Source: an uncultured Bacilli bacterium
GTDB taxonomy: Bacteria; Bacillota_I; Bacilli_A; RF39; UBA660
Direction of reading: 5' to 3'
DNA: 56,927 nt
Assembly (NCBI GenBank): GCA_910584085.1
Contig: CAJTZY010000009.1
Span: 1 to 56,927 of the forward strand
Shown here in pieces: positions 17,828 to 26,637 of the stretch (position 1 is the first letter of the stretch; every line of letters starts with the position of its first letter). The notes under the pieces are model-generated. The model did no database searches. It was given only the letters and a program-made list of their open reading frames with translations, and was not told the origin of the DNA. The position numbers and the translations under genes are program-made.

Positions 17828-18514
17828 TTAAATGTTTGTTTTATCGTAAAAGTCACCATTTTGTGCTTTTGCTAGTGCATCATGTGCGGCAATTTGTTCC
17901 GCTTCTTTTTTACTATGTGCACTACCTATTCCATATACAATATTATCTATCTTTACTTCTACAGTAAAAGTTTTATCGTGCGCTGGGCCATATTCATCAA
18001 CAATTATATATTCTAAACTTTTCTTATCAGTCTGTACTAATTCTTGCAAGACTGATTTATAATCATCAAAAAAATCAATTGCTTTAGTTTCAATTAAAGG
18101 AATTATATTTTTATAAATAAATTTCTTTACTTCATCAAATCCTAAATCAAGATACATGGCCCCTATAAATGATTCAAATATGTCAGCAACAATAGCTTTT
18201 CTATATTTTCCTCCACGTTCTTCCTCACCATGACCAAGTTTTAAATATTCATTTAATCCAAGTCTAGTTGAATATTCATAGTTAGCATTTTCACATACAT
18301 AATGACTTCTATACTTAGTCATTTTACCTTCTTCATACTCTGTATTTTTGTATAAATAATCACTTATTATAAGTTCTAAAACTGCATCTCCTAAATATTC
18401 TAATCTCTCATAACTTACCACATTATTTTCATTCGCATAACTTGTATGAGTAAGTGCTCGTTCATATAACTTAATATTTTTGTAAGGTATACCTAGTTTT
18501 TCAAGTAACTCCAT
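17828..18514 (-). CDS. rnc: Ribonuclease III
   Basis: 228 aa from the ATG at 18514. It cleaves double-stranded RNA in rRNA and mRNA processing. The catalytic signature ERLEYLGDAVLEL lies near 37-49. Asp and Glu of ADIFESFIGAMYLD near 109-122 complete the metal site. A C-terminal double-stranded RNA-binding domain begins about 150 and ends with HSKKEAEQIAAHDALAK. The longer frame adds six residues, but the compact -10/SD module places the start at MELLEK. Confidence 0.96.
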   Translation of the reverse strand: MELLEKLGIPYKNIKLYERALTHTSYANENNVVSYERLEYLGDAVLELIISDYLYKNTEYEEGKMTKYRSHYVCENANYEYSTRLGLNEYLKLGHGEEERGGKYRKAIVADIFESFIGAMYLDLGFDEVKKFIYKNIIPLIETKAIDFFDDYKSVLQELVQTDKKSLEYIIVDEYGPAHDKTFTVEVKIDNIVYGIGSAHSKKEAEQIAAHDALAKAQNGDFYDKTNI

Positions 18515-18518
18515 ACAT

Positions 18519-18539
18519 ATCACCCATAACATTATATCA
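18519..18539 (-). promoter_or_regulatory. Compact -10/SD start module of rnc
   Basis: Extended -10 TGATATAAT (TATAAT 18536-18531), 6 nt, GGTGAT (18524-18519), 4 nt, ATG at 18514. Confidence 0.6.
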
Positions 18540-18566
18540 AACTTTTTTAAAAATAGAAATTCCTAT

Positions 18567-18595
18567 TTTACTTTTTATTACTTTTTTAGTATAAT
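18567..18595 (+). promoter_or_regulatory. Promoter of the yidD operon
   Basis: TTTACT (18567-18572) and TATAAT (18590-18595) are 17 bp apart, 15 bp before the yidD ATG. Confidence 0.5.
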
Positions 18596-18610
18596 ATTCA
18601 TGGTGTTTAT

Positions 18611-18826
18611 ATGAAATACATACTAATTTGGTTAATAAAGATATACCAAAAGTTACCACTTAGGTGCCATTACAATTGCAAATTTATTCCAACTTGTTCT
18701 AATTATGGAATAGAAGCAATTAGTATTTATGGTAGTGTTAAAGGCACAATACTAACAATAAAAAGAATAATAAGATGTAATCCATTTTCAAAAGGTGGAT
18801 ATGATCCTGTAATAAAGGAGAAATAA
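18611..18826 (+). CDS. yidD: Membrane protein insertion efficiency factor YidD
   Basis: 71 aa. The family pattern is complete: IKIYQKLPLRCHYNCKFIPTCSNYGIEAI, then KRIIRCNPFSKGGYDPV. An amphipathic membrane helix lies at the N-terminus, followed by three conserved Cys (near 19-30) and CNPFSKGGYDPV. YidD assists insertion of proteins into the membrane together with YidC. It is followed 1 bp later by a lipoprotein gene, with which it is probably co-transcribed. Confidence 0.95.
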   Translation: MKYILIWLIKIYQKLPLRCHYNCKFIPTCSNYGIEAISIYGSVKGTILTIKRIIRCNPFSKGGYDPVIKEK

Positions 18827-18827
18827 T

Positions 18828-19685
18828 ATGAAAAAAATAAAATTTTTAATTATAGCAATAATAATGTTTGGAATGACTGGTTGTTTTAATGATGATTCAA
18901 TGGATAATATAACTATTTCAACTTCTGTATACCCTATACAATATGTTGTAAATACACTATATAGTGAACATAGTTCAATTAATAGTATTTATCCAAATGA
19001 TTCAGAAATAATTAATTTTAAGGTTACTGATGTATTACTTGAAGATTATGCCAAGAATGACTTATTCATTTTTAATGGTTTATCTGATGAAAAAGACTAC
19101 CTTAAATCTATGTTAAAAAATAATAAAGATTTAAAAATTATAGATGTAACTTCTAATATGAGTTATGATTATTCTATTGAAGAACTTTGGCTAGATCCTA
19201 ATAACTTACTTACAATTGCAAATAATATAAAAAAAGGATTTTCTGAGTACATTAAAAGTACATATCTTATAAATGAAATAAATGAAAATTATGAGAATCT
19301 TAAAATAAATTTGACTAATTTAGATGGAAAATTTTATTCCGCTGCAAAAAACTCATCTAATAGTTCTATTATCGTAAGTAATAATGCATTCGCATATCTA
19401 AAAAAGTATGGTATTAATGTCATATCACTAGATTCTGACACAGTAACACAAAAGGATATAACTACTGCTACCAACCTTATAAAAAATAAAGATTGTAATT
19501 ATATATTTATAAAATATGGTGAGGAAGTTGATGAAACAATTCAAAAAATAATTACTGAGACAAAAGTAAAAACTTTAGAACTTTATACTTTAACTAATTT
19601 ACAAGATTTAAATATAGAAAAAAATGATTATATAACATTTATGAACCAAAATCTTGATAATTTAAAACTAGAATTATATAAATAA
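18828..19685 (+). CDS. ZnuA-like (cluster A-I) lipoprotein without metal-binding histidines
   Basis: 285 aa lipoprotein. Signal peptide ends in MTGC with Cys19. The fold is that of zinc/manganese-binding proteins of ABC importers: STSVYPIQYVV near 31-41, LFIFNG at 79-84, LWLDPNN at 120-126, and IIVSNNAFAYLKKYG at 181-195. The usual ligand sites HDWEP, HxWLDP and SHxAF have become DSEIIN, LWLDP and SNNAF. The mature chain has a single His (residue 49). Metal binding in the known way is therefore unlikely. No permease or ATPase gene is near. Function may be an altered ligand or a structural role. Confidence 0.8.
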   Translation: MKKIKFLIIAIIMFGMTGCFNDDSMDNITISTSVYPIQYVVNTLYSEHSSINSIYPNDSEIINFKVTDVLLEDYAKNDLFIFNGLSDEKDYLKSMLKNNKDLKIIDVTSNMSYDYSIEELWLDPNNLLTIANNIKKGFSEYIKSTYLINEINENYENLKINLTNLDGKFYSAAKNSSNSSIIVSNNAFAYLKKYGINVISLDSDTVTQKDITTATNLIKNKDCNYIFIKYGEEVDETIQKIITETKVKTLELYTLTNLQDLNIEKNDYITFMNQNLDNLKLELYK

Positions 19686-19703
19686 AAGCACTACGCTTTT
19701 TTT
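19684..19703 (+). terminator. Intrinsic terminator of the yidD operon
   Basis: AAAAGC, loop ACTAC, GCTTTT and a T run begin within the stop codon region. Confidence 0.75.
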
Positions 19704-19710
19704 ATTTTTT

Positions 19711-19735
19711 CAAAATAAAAGAACTATTAAGTTCC
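19711..19735 (-). terminator. Intrinsic terminator of the 74-aa membrane protein gene
   Basis: Minus-strand GAACT, loop TAAT, AGTTC, followed by TTTTATTTT. Confidence 0.65.
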
Positions 19736-19960
19736 CTATTTTACATTTATATTTTTTTTGTCACCTTTGATAAGTAGAAATCCAAATAATATTATAAATG
19801 GTAATAATACAATTCCTAATATTTGAATCACCATATTATCAACTCGAAGCAAAACCTCACATATAACTATTAATATAAACATAGTTATAAAGCAATTTCT
19901 TTGCTTACCTACAAATTTTTTCATGAGTTCCTCCTCTTCTTTTTTAGAAGACATACTCAT
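19736..19960 (-). CDS. Small two-segment membrane protein
   Basis: 74 aa. A Lys/Glu-rich cytoplasmic start is followed by two membrane helices at about 23-40 and 44-65, then a Lys-rich tail. No family was recognised. GAGGAG precedes the start; MSMSSKK and an internal Met at residue 13 are both possible. It is transcribed alone toward the yidD operon. A promoter TTTACA-17-TATAAT lies just upstream. Confidence 0.65.
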   Translation of the reverse strand: MSMSSKKEEEELMKKFVGKQRNCFITMFILIVICEVLLRVDNMVIQILGIVLLPFIILFGFLLIKGDKKNINVK

Positions 19961-20005
19961 TATAACATATAATTACAGATTTGTAAAATCGGTGTAAAGA
20001 GTGAT

Positions 20006-21439
20006 TTATTGTTTTGTTTTTTGTTTACCTTTTTCACTTGTATCACTCATTTCCCCTAAATCCAAATTATCTAATGGATTTACCTTTTTATCTCTCATTT
20101 TATCCGAATATGTAAGTAATGTAGTTATAATCTCTGCATTTTCCTTATCTACAATACTTAGTAAATTAGTCACATCTTCATAAGTAATAAAATTTTGCCC
20201 CATATTATTTAACATAAAGTTAACTAATTCAACATTATCTTTAGCATACTTAAATAATCCTTGCTTATTTACCACAATGTATTCTTTAAAAAAATTCATA
20301 TCCTCATCACTGTATTTAATTATACCATTATAATAATTCCTTATCGTTGATGAAAGCGCGATTAATTTTGATTTTTCATTTAATTTATTAAATATATTAT
20401 ATGAATAAATATTAATAGTTTGAATATTAGGTCCTGCAAATGCTTCATGACCTATTTCTTCTACACTATCTGGAATTGTTATATCCTTTAAACTTTCGCA
20501 ACCAGAAAATGCCCATCGTCCTATTTTTGTTACCCCTTCTGGAATTACTATACTTGCTAATTTAGAGCAGCATCTAAAAGATTCATCTTCTATTACTTTT
20601 ACATTACTTGGAATTATTATACTTTCTAAATTAGTGCATTTTTTAAATACTTGAAAGCCTATTTCTTCTACTCCATCTGGGATTATTACATTTGTTAAAC
20701 TTGTACAGGCCTCAAATGCAAAAGATCCTATTTTTGTTACCCCTTCTGGAATATTTATACTCGTTAAGTTTTCGCAATTTTTAAATGCAGCGTCACCTAT
20801 ATATGTTACATTTTTTGGAAGTGTTACATGTATTAGCCCTATACAAGTTCTAAATGTCATAGACATTATTATTGTAACACTATCTGGAACTGTTACATTA
20901 GTTAAACCTGTACAGGCACAAAATGCCTCATACCCTATTTCTTTTACACTATTTGGGAGTGTTATATCCTTTAAATTTATACAACCCGCAAATGCTTGTG
21001 AACCTATTTTCGTTACTCCTTCTGGTATTGTTATAGTATTTAAATTTTTACAATTATTGAATGCTAACTCTTCTATTTCTTCTATACTATCTGGAATTTC
21101 CACCCTTATTAAATTTTCACACTGTGAAAATAATTGTCTCTCAATTTTTTTAAGATTGTTAGGTAAAACTACAACTTTCAAATTTCTACAATCCCAAAAT
21201 GCACCAATTCCTATTTCAGTTACATTATCAGATATTACGACTTTTCTTAAATTCACACAATTTACAAACGCAAATTCTCCTATAATATAAACACTATTTG
21301 GTATATTTATGCTTATAAGACTTTGACAATTTATAAATGCCTTATTCCCTATTTCTGTTATACATTCAGGTATTATAAATATTCCATTCACTATATCTTC
21401 ATCTTTTACTTTTACTAAAATATTATTTTTTATTTCCAT
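20006..21439 (-). CDS. LRR_5 (BspA-like) leucine-rich repeat protein
   Basis: 477 aa, no signal peptide. Fourteen tandem 23-residue LRR_5 units run from about residue 22 to 340, with pattern IPxxVxxIGxxAFxxCxxLxxI. The first and last units are the most divergent. A helical C-terminal tail of about 120 residues ends in a Lys-rich segment and resembles the tails of other gut Firmicutes LRR proteins. The lack of a secretion signal suggests a cytoplasmic role or leaderless export. The start has ribosome site GGTGAT 3 nt before the ATG. Confidence 0.9.
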   Translation of the reverse strand: MEIKNNILVKVKDEDIVNGIFIIPECITEIGNKAFINCQSLISINIPNSVYIIGEFAFVNCVNLRKVVISDNVTEIGIGAFWDCRNLKVVVLPNNLKKIERQLFSQCENLIRVEIPDSIEEIEELAFNNCKNLNTITIPEGVTKIGSQAFAGCINLKDITLPNSVKEIGYEAFCACTGLTNVTVPDSVTIIMSMTFRTCIGLIHVTLPKNVTYIGDAAFKNCENLTSINIPEGVTKIGSFAFEACTSLTNVIIPDGVEEIGFQVFKKCTNLESIIIPSNVKVIEDESFRCCSKLASIVIPEGVTKIGRWAFSGCESLKDITIPDSVEEIGHEAFAGPNIQTINIYSYNIFNKLNEKSKLIALSSTIRNYYNGIIKYSDEDMNFFKEYIVVNKQGLFKYAKDNVELVNFMLNNMGQNFITYEDVTNLLSIVDKENAEIITTLLTYSDKMRDKKVNPLDNLDLGEMSDTSEKGKQKTKQ

Positions 21440-21510
21440 ATTATCACCAACAAACTTAAACTATATTTTAACACTTCTATATATAAAATGCAATAATGCA
21501 ATAAAAATAT
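21440..21510. other. Intergenic upstream part of the LRR_5 gene
   Basis: This stretch carries the GGTGAT ribosome site (on the minus strand) and AT-rich DNA with possible -10 elements. Beyond it the gap to topA is filled by the MITE-like element and the topA terminator. Confidence 0.5.
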
Positions 21511-21729
21511 GGCAATCGCTTAAAAATTTTTAATAAAAACTATTGACAGAAATAAGCCCTTATAAAATAAGAATTTTATAATTATTAATCCTAAAAGGTT
21601 AATTATTAGTAGATAATTTTTTGTCACTTTATCAATTAATTTCTTTTTTTAATTTTACAGCGTTTTAGCTTATATTTCAAGGGGAAACTGTACTTTACAC
21701 TAATTTGTAACTTTTTTTAAGCGATTGCC
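21511..21729. mobile_element. MITE-like element with 16 bp terminal inverted repeats
   Basis: GGCAATCGCTTAAAAA at 21511-21526 is repeated as an exact inverse at 21714-21729, giving a 219 bp element with no open reading frame. Inside are a perfect 9 bp hairpin (TTATAAAAT/ATTTTATAA, near 21560-21581) and a second one (TTAA-CC/GGTTAA, near 21585-21602). No target-site duplication is obvious. It lies just downstream of the topA terminator. The minus strand contains TTAGTGTAAAG, an 11-mer also found in the window's terminal repeats. Confidence 0.75.
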
Positions 21730-21735
21730 TTAAAA

Positions 21736-21757
21736 CAAAAAAAGAGATTGCTCTCTC
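21736..21757 (-). terminator. Intrinsic terminator of topA
   Basis: Minus-strand AGAGA, loop GCAA, TCTCT, followed by seven T, starts at the topA stop codon. Confidence 0.75.
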
Positions 21758-23784
21758 TATTTTACATAGTTACAACTACTACATTTAATAGTATCTTTCT
21801 TTGATGTTAACATACTACCACACTCTGGACATTTATCCCCAGTTGGTTTATCCCAATATGCCTCTTTACATTTAGGGTAATTATTGCAACCATAAAATAC
21901 TTTTCCCCTTTTACTTTTCTTTTCAATTATTTTACCATCACATTTAGGACAGTCACAGACCTCAACCACTTCTCTTTCACTTGCTTTGATATATTTACAT
22001 TTAGGATAATTACTACATGCGGTAAATTCCCCATATTTACCTTTTCTAATTACAAGTGGACTACCACATTCTGGACAATCTTCACCGGTTTTTTCTGCCT
22101 CTTTTTTAGGCATAGCATCAAATGCATTTTTTACGCTTGGCTCAAATTCATCATAAAATTCTCTTAATACTTTTACAAAATCTTCATTACCATCAGCTAT
22201 TTTATCTAAATCATTTTCCATATTAGCAGTATATTCAACATTTATTAAGTGGCTAAAAAATTCCTGCAGTTTGTCAGTTATTTCAAATCCAATATCTGTT
22301 GGAACAAACTTTTTTTCAATTAAATTAGCATACCCACGTTTCTTTATTATATCCATTGTTGTTGCATATGTACTTGGTCTACCAATTCCAAGTTCTTCCA
22401 TTTCTTTTATAAGTTTTGCTTCAGTATATCTTGCTGGAGGATTTGTGAAATGTTGCTCTTTATTTATCTCTTGTGAAACTAATACCTTAGATTTATACTC
22501 ATCTATCGGTGGTAAAACCTTATCTTTAGTATCCTCATAATCTTTATAAACTTTCAAATAGCCATCAAAATCTATTATTTGCCCTGTTGCTTTAAATTGA
22601 TAATTATTATTATCAAGTATTACCGTTGTATTAATTGTTGTAGCACTAGCCATTAAACTTGCAAGTGCACGATAATATATAAGTCTATATAATTTATATT
22701 CATCATTACTTAGGAACCTTTTTACTGATTCAGGAGTTCTATTAATATTAGTAGGTCTTATACCTTCATGAGCATCTTGAACATTTTCTGTCTTTTTAGA
22801 TACTTTAACACTACCAATATATTGTTTACCATATTTAGCTTCTATAAATTTATAAGTTGTTCCAATAAAATCATTAGAAAGTCTAATAGAATCTGTACGC
22901 ATATATGTAATTAAACCTACTGTTTCATCTTCAAGTTCAATACCCTCATAAAGTTTTTGTGCGATTTGCATAGTTTTTTTAGCATTAAAACCTAGTTTAT
23001 TAGATGCATCTTGTTGCATAGTACTTGTTGTATATGGAGGCTTAGATTGTTTTTGTTTATTTTTCTTATCAACACTTTCTATTTCAAATACATTTTTTAA
23101 ATTTTTTAATACTTCATTTGCTTCTATTTCATTACTTATTTTAAAATCTTTATGATTATAATTAAATAGTTCAGCACTAAATTCAGGAAAAATTGCTTCA
23201 ATAGTCCAATATTCTTCTGGATTAAACGCACCTATTTCTCTTTCTCTATCTACAATAAGTTTAAGTGCGACACTTTGCACACGACCAGCTGATGTTCCAT
23301 CTGTTTTAGATTGAATAAGTTTACTTAATCTAAATCCTATAATTCTATCTAATATTCTTCTTGTTTCTTGGCTATTAACTAAATTTTTATCAATTTTTCT
23401 AGAATGATTAAATGCATCAGTTACTGCGCCCTTAGTTATTTCATTAAATACTACTCTATCATAATCATTATCACTAAGTTCTAGTACATTTTGTAAATGC
23501 CAACTGATTGCTTCTCCCTCACGGTCTGGGTCGGTTGCAAGATATACATGGCTTACTTTTTTAGCTTCTTTTTTTAGCTCATCTATAACAGATTTTTTAC
23601 CTTTCATTGTAACATAATCTGGCTTAAAATCATTTTCTACATCTACTCCAAGTCCATATTTTCCTCTTGTAGATAAATCTCTAACATGACCCTTACTAGA
23701 TAATACTTTATAATCACTACCTAAATACTTTTCTATAGGTTTTGTTTTACTTGGGGATTCTACAATAACTAAATTTTTTGGCAT
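21757..23784 (-). CDS. topA: DNA topoisomerase I (type IA)
   Basis: 675 aa. It relaxes negative supercoils by cutting one strand through a tyrosine. The TOPRIM domain opens with LVIVESPSKTKPIEKYLG and includes ATDPDREGEAISWHL near 78-92. The active-site motif is TYMRTDSIRLS near residue 300. A GRVQSVAL element is near 167. Three C-terminal Cys4 zinc ribbons (CPEC, CPKC, CPEC patterns) begin about 575. Length is normal. It stands alone, with a terminator downstream. Confidence 0.96.
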   Translation of the reverse strand: MPKNLVIVESPSKTKPIEKYLGSDYKVLSSKGHVRDLSTRGKYGLGVDVENDFKPDYVTMKGKKSVIDELKKEAKKVSHVYLATDPDREGEAISWHLQNVLELSDNDYDRVVFNEITKGAVTDAFNHSRKIDKNLVNSQETRRILDRIIGFRLSKLIQSKTDGTSAGRVQSVALKLIVDREREIGAFNPEEYWTIEAIFPEFSAELFNYNHKDFKISNEIEANEVLKNLKNVFEIESVDKKNKQKQSKPPYTTSTMQQDASNKLGFNAKKTMQIAQKLYEGIELEDETVGLITYMRTDSIRLSNDFIGTTYKFIEAKYGKQYIGSVKVSKKTENVQDAHEGIRPTNINRTPESVKRFLSNDEYKLYRLIYYRALASLMASATTINTTVILDNNNYQFKATGQIIDFDGYLKVYKDYEDTKDKVLPPIDEYKSKVLVSQEINKEQHFTNPPARYTEAKLIKEMEELGIGRPSTYATTMDIIKKRGYANLIEKKFVPTDIGFEITDKLQEFFSHLINVEYTANMENDLDKIADGNEDFVKVLREFYDEFEPSVKNAFDAMPKKEAEKTGEDCPECGSPLVIRKGKYGEFTACSNYPKCKYIKASEREVVEVCDCPKCDGKIIEKKSKRGKVFYGCNNYPKCKEAYWDKPTGDKCPECGSMLTSKKDTIKCSSCNYVK

Positions 23785-23878
23785 ACTCCATCTCCTTTTT
23801 CTATTAATAATTTATACACTATAAAATAATTTTTGTCAACTCCATAATAATTCTATTACTAAAATTCAAAAATAGTAA

Positions 23879-23904
23879 AAAATTAGAAACAATAATTTCT
23901 AATT
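23879..23904 (-). terminator. Intrinsic terminator of the 204-aa LRR-like gene
   Basis: Minus-strand AAATTAGAAA pairs with TTTCTAATTT around TTATTG and is followed by T. Confidence 0.7.
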
Positions 23905-24519
23905 TTAACTTATTTTTTGATATATCTTAATACTTGGTTCATCATTTACACAGCATACTTCTCTAATTGCACTAGCAATTAATATAATATCCTCGCCATA
24001 TTCATAATCTTCAAAATTCATTATACTACTAATAATTTTATTGATATAACTACAAATACTTTTTGATGCTTTAATTGTATCTAAAACCTCACTTTTATCT
24101 ATTTTAGAATGTCCAACTTTCACTATATCATATATCATATCAAGTATTTCAGATTCCATAATTTCTAAATGTCTTTTACTAAGCATAAGTGAATCATTTA
24201 AACTTTTAGGTTTTGTAAGTTCATTATTATATATAATAATTTTTTCTAATTTTGGCAAATTAAAAAAATCACACATGTCTTCATATACATTAATTCTAAA
24301 AATACTTGATTTAAAATTTATTTTCTCAAGTGAGATACAATCTTCAAATGTACTTGGAGAAATTTTATTTATGCTTTTTGGAATTACTAATTCTTTCATA
24401 TCCAGAGCATTTAAAAATGTTAAATCTAATACTTCTGTTATATAATCAGGAATAGTTAATATTCCATCCTTTAAGTCATTATTATCAACGCCATATAATA
24501 CATTATCTATTGCTTTCAT
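23905..24519 (-). CDS. Short LRR_5-like protein with helical tail
   Basis: 204 aa. The start (DNNDLKDGILTIPDYITEVLDLTF) resembles the N-terminal cap of the 477-aa LRR_5 protein (KDEDIVNGIFIIPECITEIG). Only about two to three LRR units follow (to about residue 95), then a helical tail of unknown function. It may be a shrunken paralog. Ribosome site AAAGGAGA is close to the ATG. No signal peptide is present. Confidence 0.7.
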   Translation of the reverse strand: MKAIDNVLYGVDNNDLKDGILTIPDYITEVLDLTFLNALDMKELVIPKSINKISPSTFEDCISLEKINFKSSIFRINVYEDMCDFFNLPKLEKIIIYNNELTKPKSLNDSLMLSKRHLEIMESEILDMIYDIVKVGHSKIDKSEVLDTIKASKSICSYINKIISSIMNFEDYEYGEDIILIASAIREVCCVNDEPSIKIYQKIS

Positions 24520-24573
24520 AAATATCTCCTTTAAGTTTATATAATATACAACTTTAACTCATTTGTCAATGAT

Positions 24574-25512
24574 TTATTTTAACTTCACACCTTTTTCACA
24601 TTTGTTACCAAAAGAATCAATTAATTTATCATCTTTAAAAATTTTAACTATTTCACAGTTATTTGAGCAACCTTTACATTCAAACCCTTTTGTTTCAAAT
24701 TTTATATCGTTAATATTTAAACTTAATTCCTTACTTTCTCCCTGAGATGATAATATTGCTATACCAATTGCTCCCATTAAATGACTATTATCATCTACAA
24801 TTACGTTAGTATTTAATACTTCATTAAAATATTTCACTACTCCTTTATTTTTACTAACCCCTCCCTGAAATACAATTGGTTCAAATATTTTTTTACCTTT
24901 ACCAACATTATTTAAATAGTTTAAAACTACGCTCTTACAAAGACCTGCTACTATATCTTCCTTTTTATAACCAAGTTGTGCTTTATGGATTAAGTCTGAT
25001 TCTGCAAAGACGGTACATCTAGCAGCAATTTTAACAGGATTTTTACTTTTTAATGCCATTTCCCCAAAGTCATTTATATCTACACCAATTCTTTTAGATT
25101 GACTAGACAAAAATGAACCTGTACCCGCAGCACATAATGTATTCATAGCATAATCAGTTATAACACCATTATTTAATATTATTATTTTAGAGTCCTGACC
25201 ACCTATTTCAAGTATAGTTCGAGCATTCTTATAAAATGAAAGTGTACCTACCGCATGCGCCATTATCTCATTTTTAACTACATTCGCACCTAACATAAGA
25301 CCAATTAATTTTCTAGCACTCCCTGTTGTTCCTATACCACATAACTTATAATTTTCTGGAATGCTTAATGTACTTATAAGTTTTTTCACTGCATCAATTG
25401 GATTACCTAATGTCCAAATATAATTTGATGATAATATATTGAACTTTTCATCAATTATAACACCCTTTGTTGATATAGATCCGATATCTACTCCTAAATA
25501 ACATTTATTCAT
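24574..25512 (-). CDS. BadF/BcrD-type activator ATPase
   Basis: 312 aa, actin-like ATPase of the BadF/BadG/BcrA/BcrD family, which activates 2-hydroxyacyl-CoA dehydratases. Phosphate loop DIGSISTKGVII lies at about 6-17, GIGTTGSARKLIG near 59, EIGGQDSKII near 96-105, and NTLCAAGTGSFL near 119-130 (the Cys site of the subunit-bridging Fe-S cluster). A second Cys, AARCTVFAESD, is near 158. The tail adds a CKGCSNNC motif that could bind another cluster. It overlaps its partner gene by 8 bp. Confidence 0.88.
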   Translation of the reverse strand: MNKCYLGVDIGSISTKGVIIDEKFNILSSNYIWTLGNPIDAVKKLISTLSIPENYKLCGIGTTGSARKLIGLMLGANVVKNEIMAHAVGTLSFYKNARTILEIGGQDSKIIILNNGVITDYAMNTLCAAGTGSFLSSQSKRIGVDINDFGEMALKSKNPVKIAARCTVFAESDLIHKAQLGYKKEDIVAGLCKSVVLNYLNNVGKGKKIFEPIVFQGGVSKNKGVVKYFNEVLNTNVIVDDNSHLMGAIGIAILSSQGESKELSLNINDIKFETKGFECKGCSNNCEIVKIFKDDKLIDSFGNKCEKGVKLK

Positions 25513-26569
25513 TTTTTTTCCTCATTTCAATCATATCATAAAAAGCTTCTATTCTAGTTTCAAACCCAACACTAGAGGTATTTGCATCCATACTCATAAA
25601 AAGTACTGGCATATTATTTTCTTCACACATTTTATTTATTATTCCCATAGAACCTATTTCCGGAGTACAAAAACTAGATTTAATATGTATTATCCCATCA
25701 TAATTATTATCAATTAAATATTTTGTATAATATATATTGTCCATAGCATCTGCCCCCATTTTGTATTTTATATTATTTAATTTTTTTAAATACTTTTTAC
25801 TTTTTTTACACTTTTCAAATAATAAATAAGTTACATTAGTAAATCTTTTTATTTCAACACCATAATTTATTAATGTCTCTTCTATATTGTTATTAGCAAA
25901 AGGTTCCATTAAAGTATAAAGTTCTCCAATAATTCCTATTTTTATATTATTATCTGGTTTATTTATTTTAATATTTTTTATTTTCTTTTTATATTTTTTA
26001 ATAATTTTTCTTAGATTCATATATCCATTTACATTTTTTAGTTCATCAAGCATACTATTTAAGGTTTCATCAAATTCTCCCTTATTTACCTCATAAGCTT
26101 TATTTTCCCTTATATAATTATCTATATAATCCATAAATTTAACCATTTTAATAGTTACAAGTAAGTGATATAAACTTCTTATTTTTTTTAAATTAGGATT
26201 AATTTCCTTCATAATATTATATATTTTTTTTATATCTGTATGTCCCTTGCTTACTAAATTGTAATATTTAAATTCATATCCTAAATCACTTAATATTTTT
26301 TCTTGTAATTCATAGTAATAACCATACCTACAACCGCCACCCATTTGAATTAATATGTTAGCACCATTTTCTAAGCATTCTATATAAGTACCTAATGTAT
26401 ACTTAAAAGGTGTACAAAGGAAATCAGGACTATTTTTTGCGCCAAGTTCTATTGTCTTACTTGTTATTTTAGGAGCTAACATAATTTTACAATCGCTTAT
26501 TTTAGAAAATAAATAATTTGCTGGAATATAATAATTTCCCATCATTGGAAAAGCAATTACTTTGTCCAT
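25505..26569 (-). CDS. 2-hydroxyacyl-CoA dehydratase-like Fe-S component (DUF2229/COG3581 type)
   Basis: 354 aa. Conserved elements are FPMMGNYYIPANYLF at the start, DFLCTPFKYTLG near 54, QMGGGCRYGYYYELQ near 75 and SSFCTPEIGSMGI near 302. The three Cys match the Fe-S ligands of the dehydratase D component family. The partner gene is the BadF-type activator. In most Firmicutes these domains form one very large protein; here they are two small separate ones. GGTGATAAT precedes the ATG. Confidence 0.82.
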   Translation of the reverse strand: MDKVIAFPMMGNYYIPANYLFSKISDCKIMLAPKITSKTIELGAKNSPDFLCTPFKYTLGTYIECLENGANILIQMGGGCRYGYYYELQEKILSDLGYEFKYYNLVSKGHTDIKKIYNIMKEINPNLKKIRSLYHLLVTIKMVKFMDYIDNYIRENKAYEVNKGEFDETLNSMLDELKNVNGYMNLRKIIKKYKKKIKNIKINKPDNNIKIGIIGELYTLMEPFANNNIEETLINYGVEIKRFTNVTYLLFEKCKKSKKYLKKLNNIKYKMGADAMDNIYYTKYLIDNNYDGIIHIKSSFCTPEIGSMGIINKMCEENNMPVLFMSMDANTSSVGFETRIEAFYDMIEMRKKNE

Positions 26570-26572
26570 ATT

Positions 26573-26589
26573 ATCACCAATAAATTATA
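26573..26589 (-). promoter_or_regulatory. Compact -10/SD start module of the dehydratase-like operon
   Basis: TATAAT (26589-26584), 5 nt, GGTGAT (26578-26573), 3 nt, ATG at 26569. It directly follows the fic terminator. Confidence 0.6.
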
Positions 26590-26593
26590 TGTA

Positions 26594-26627
26594 CAAAAAA
26601 AATAAGTATTATATTTTTTACTTATTT
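26594..26627 (-). terminator. Intrinsic terminator of the Fic gene
   Basis: Minus-strand AAATAAGTA pairs with TACTTATTT, followed by a T run. Confidence 0.7.
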
Positions 26628-26637
26628 TATCAATTTT

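Noticed and set aside
18545..18567. AAAATAG/CTATTTT hairpin between rnc and yidD
   Set aside because: It lies between two divergent promoters, where a terminator has no gene to end. Probably chance pairing.
19989..20002. Partial match (GTGTAAAGAGT) to the terminal repeat
   Set aside because: Only 11 bases match, it lies in the opposite orientation to nearby gene ends, and it overlaps the promoter region of the 74-aa gene. Chance is likely in AT-rich DNA.
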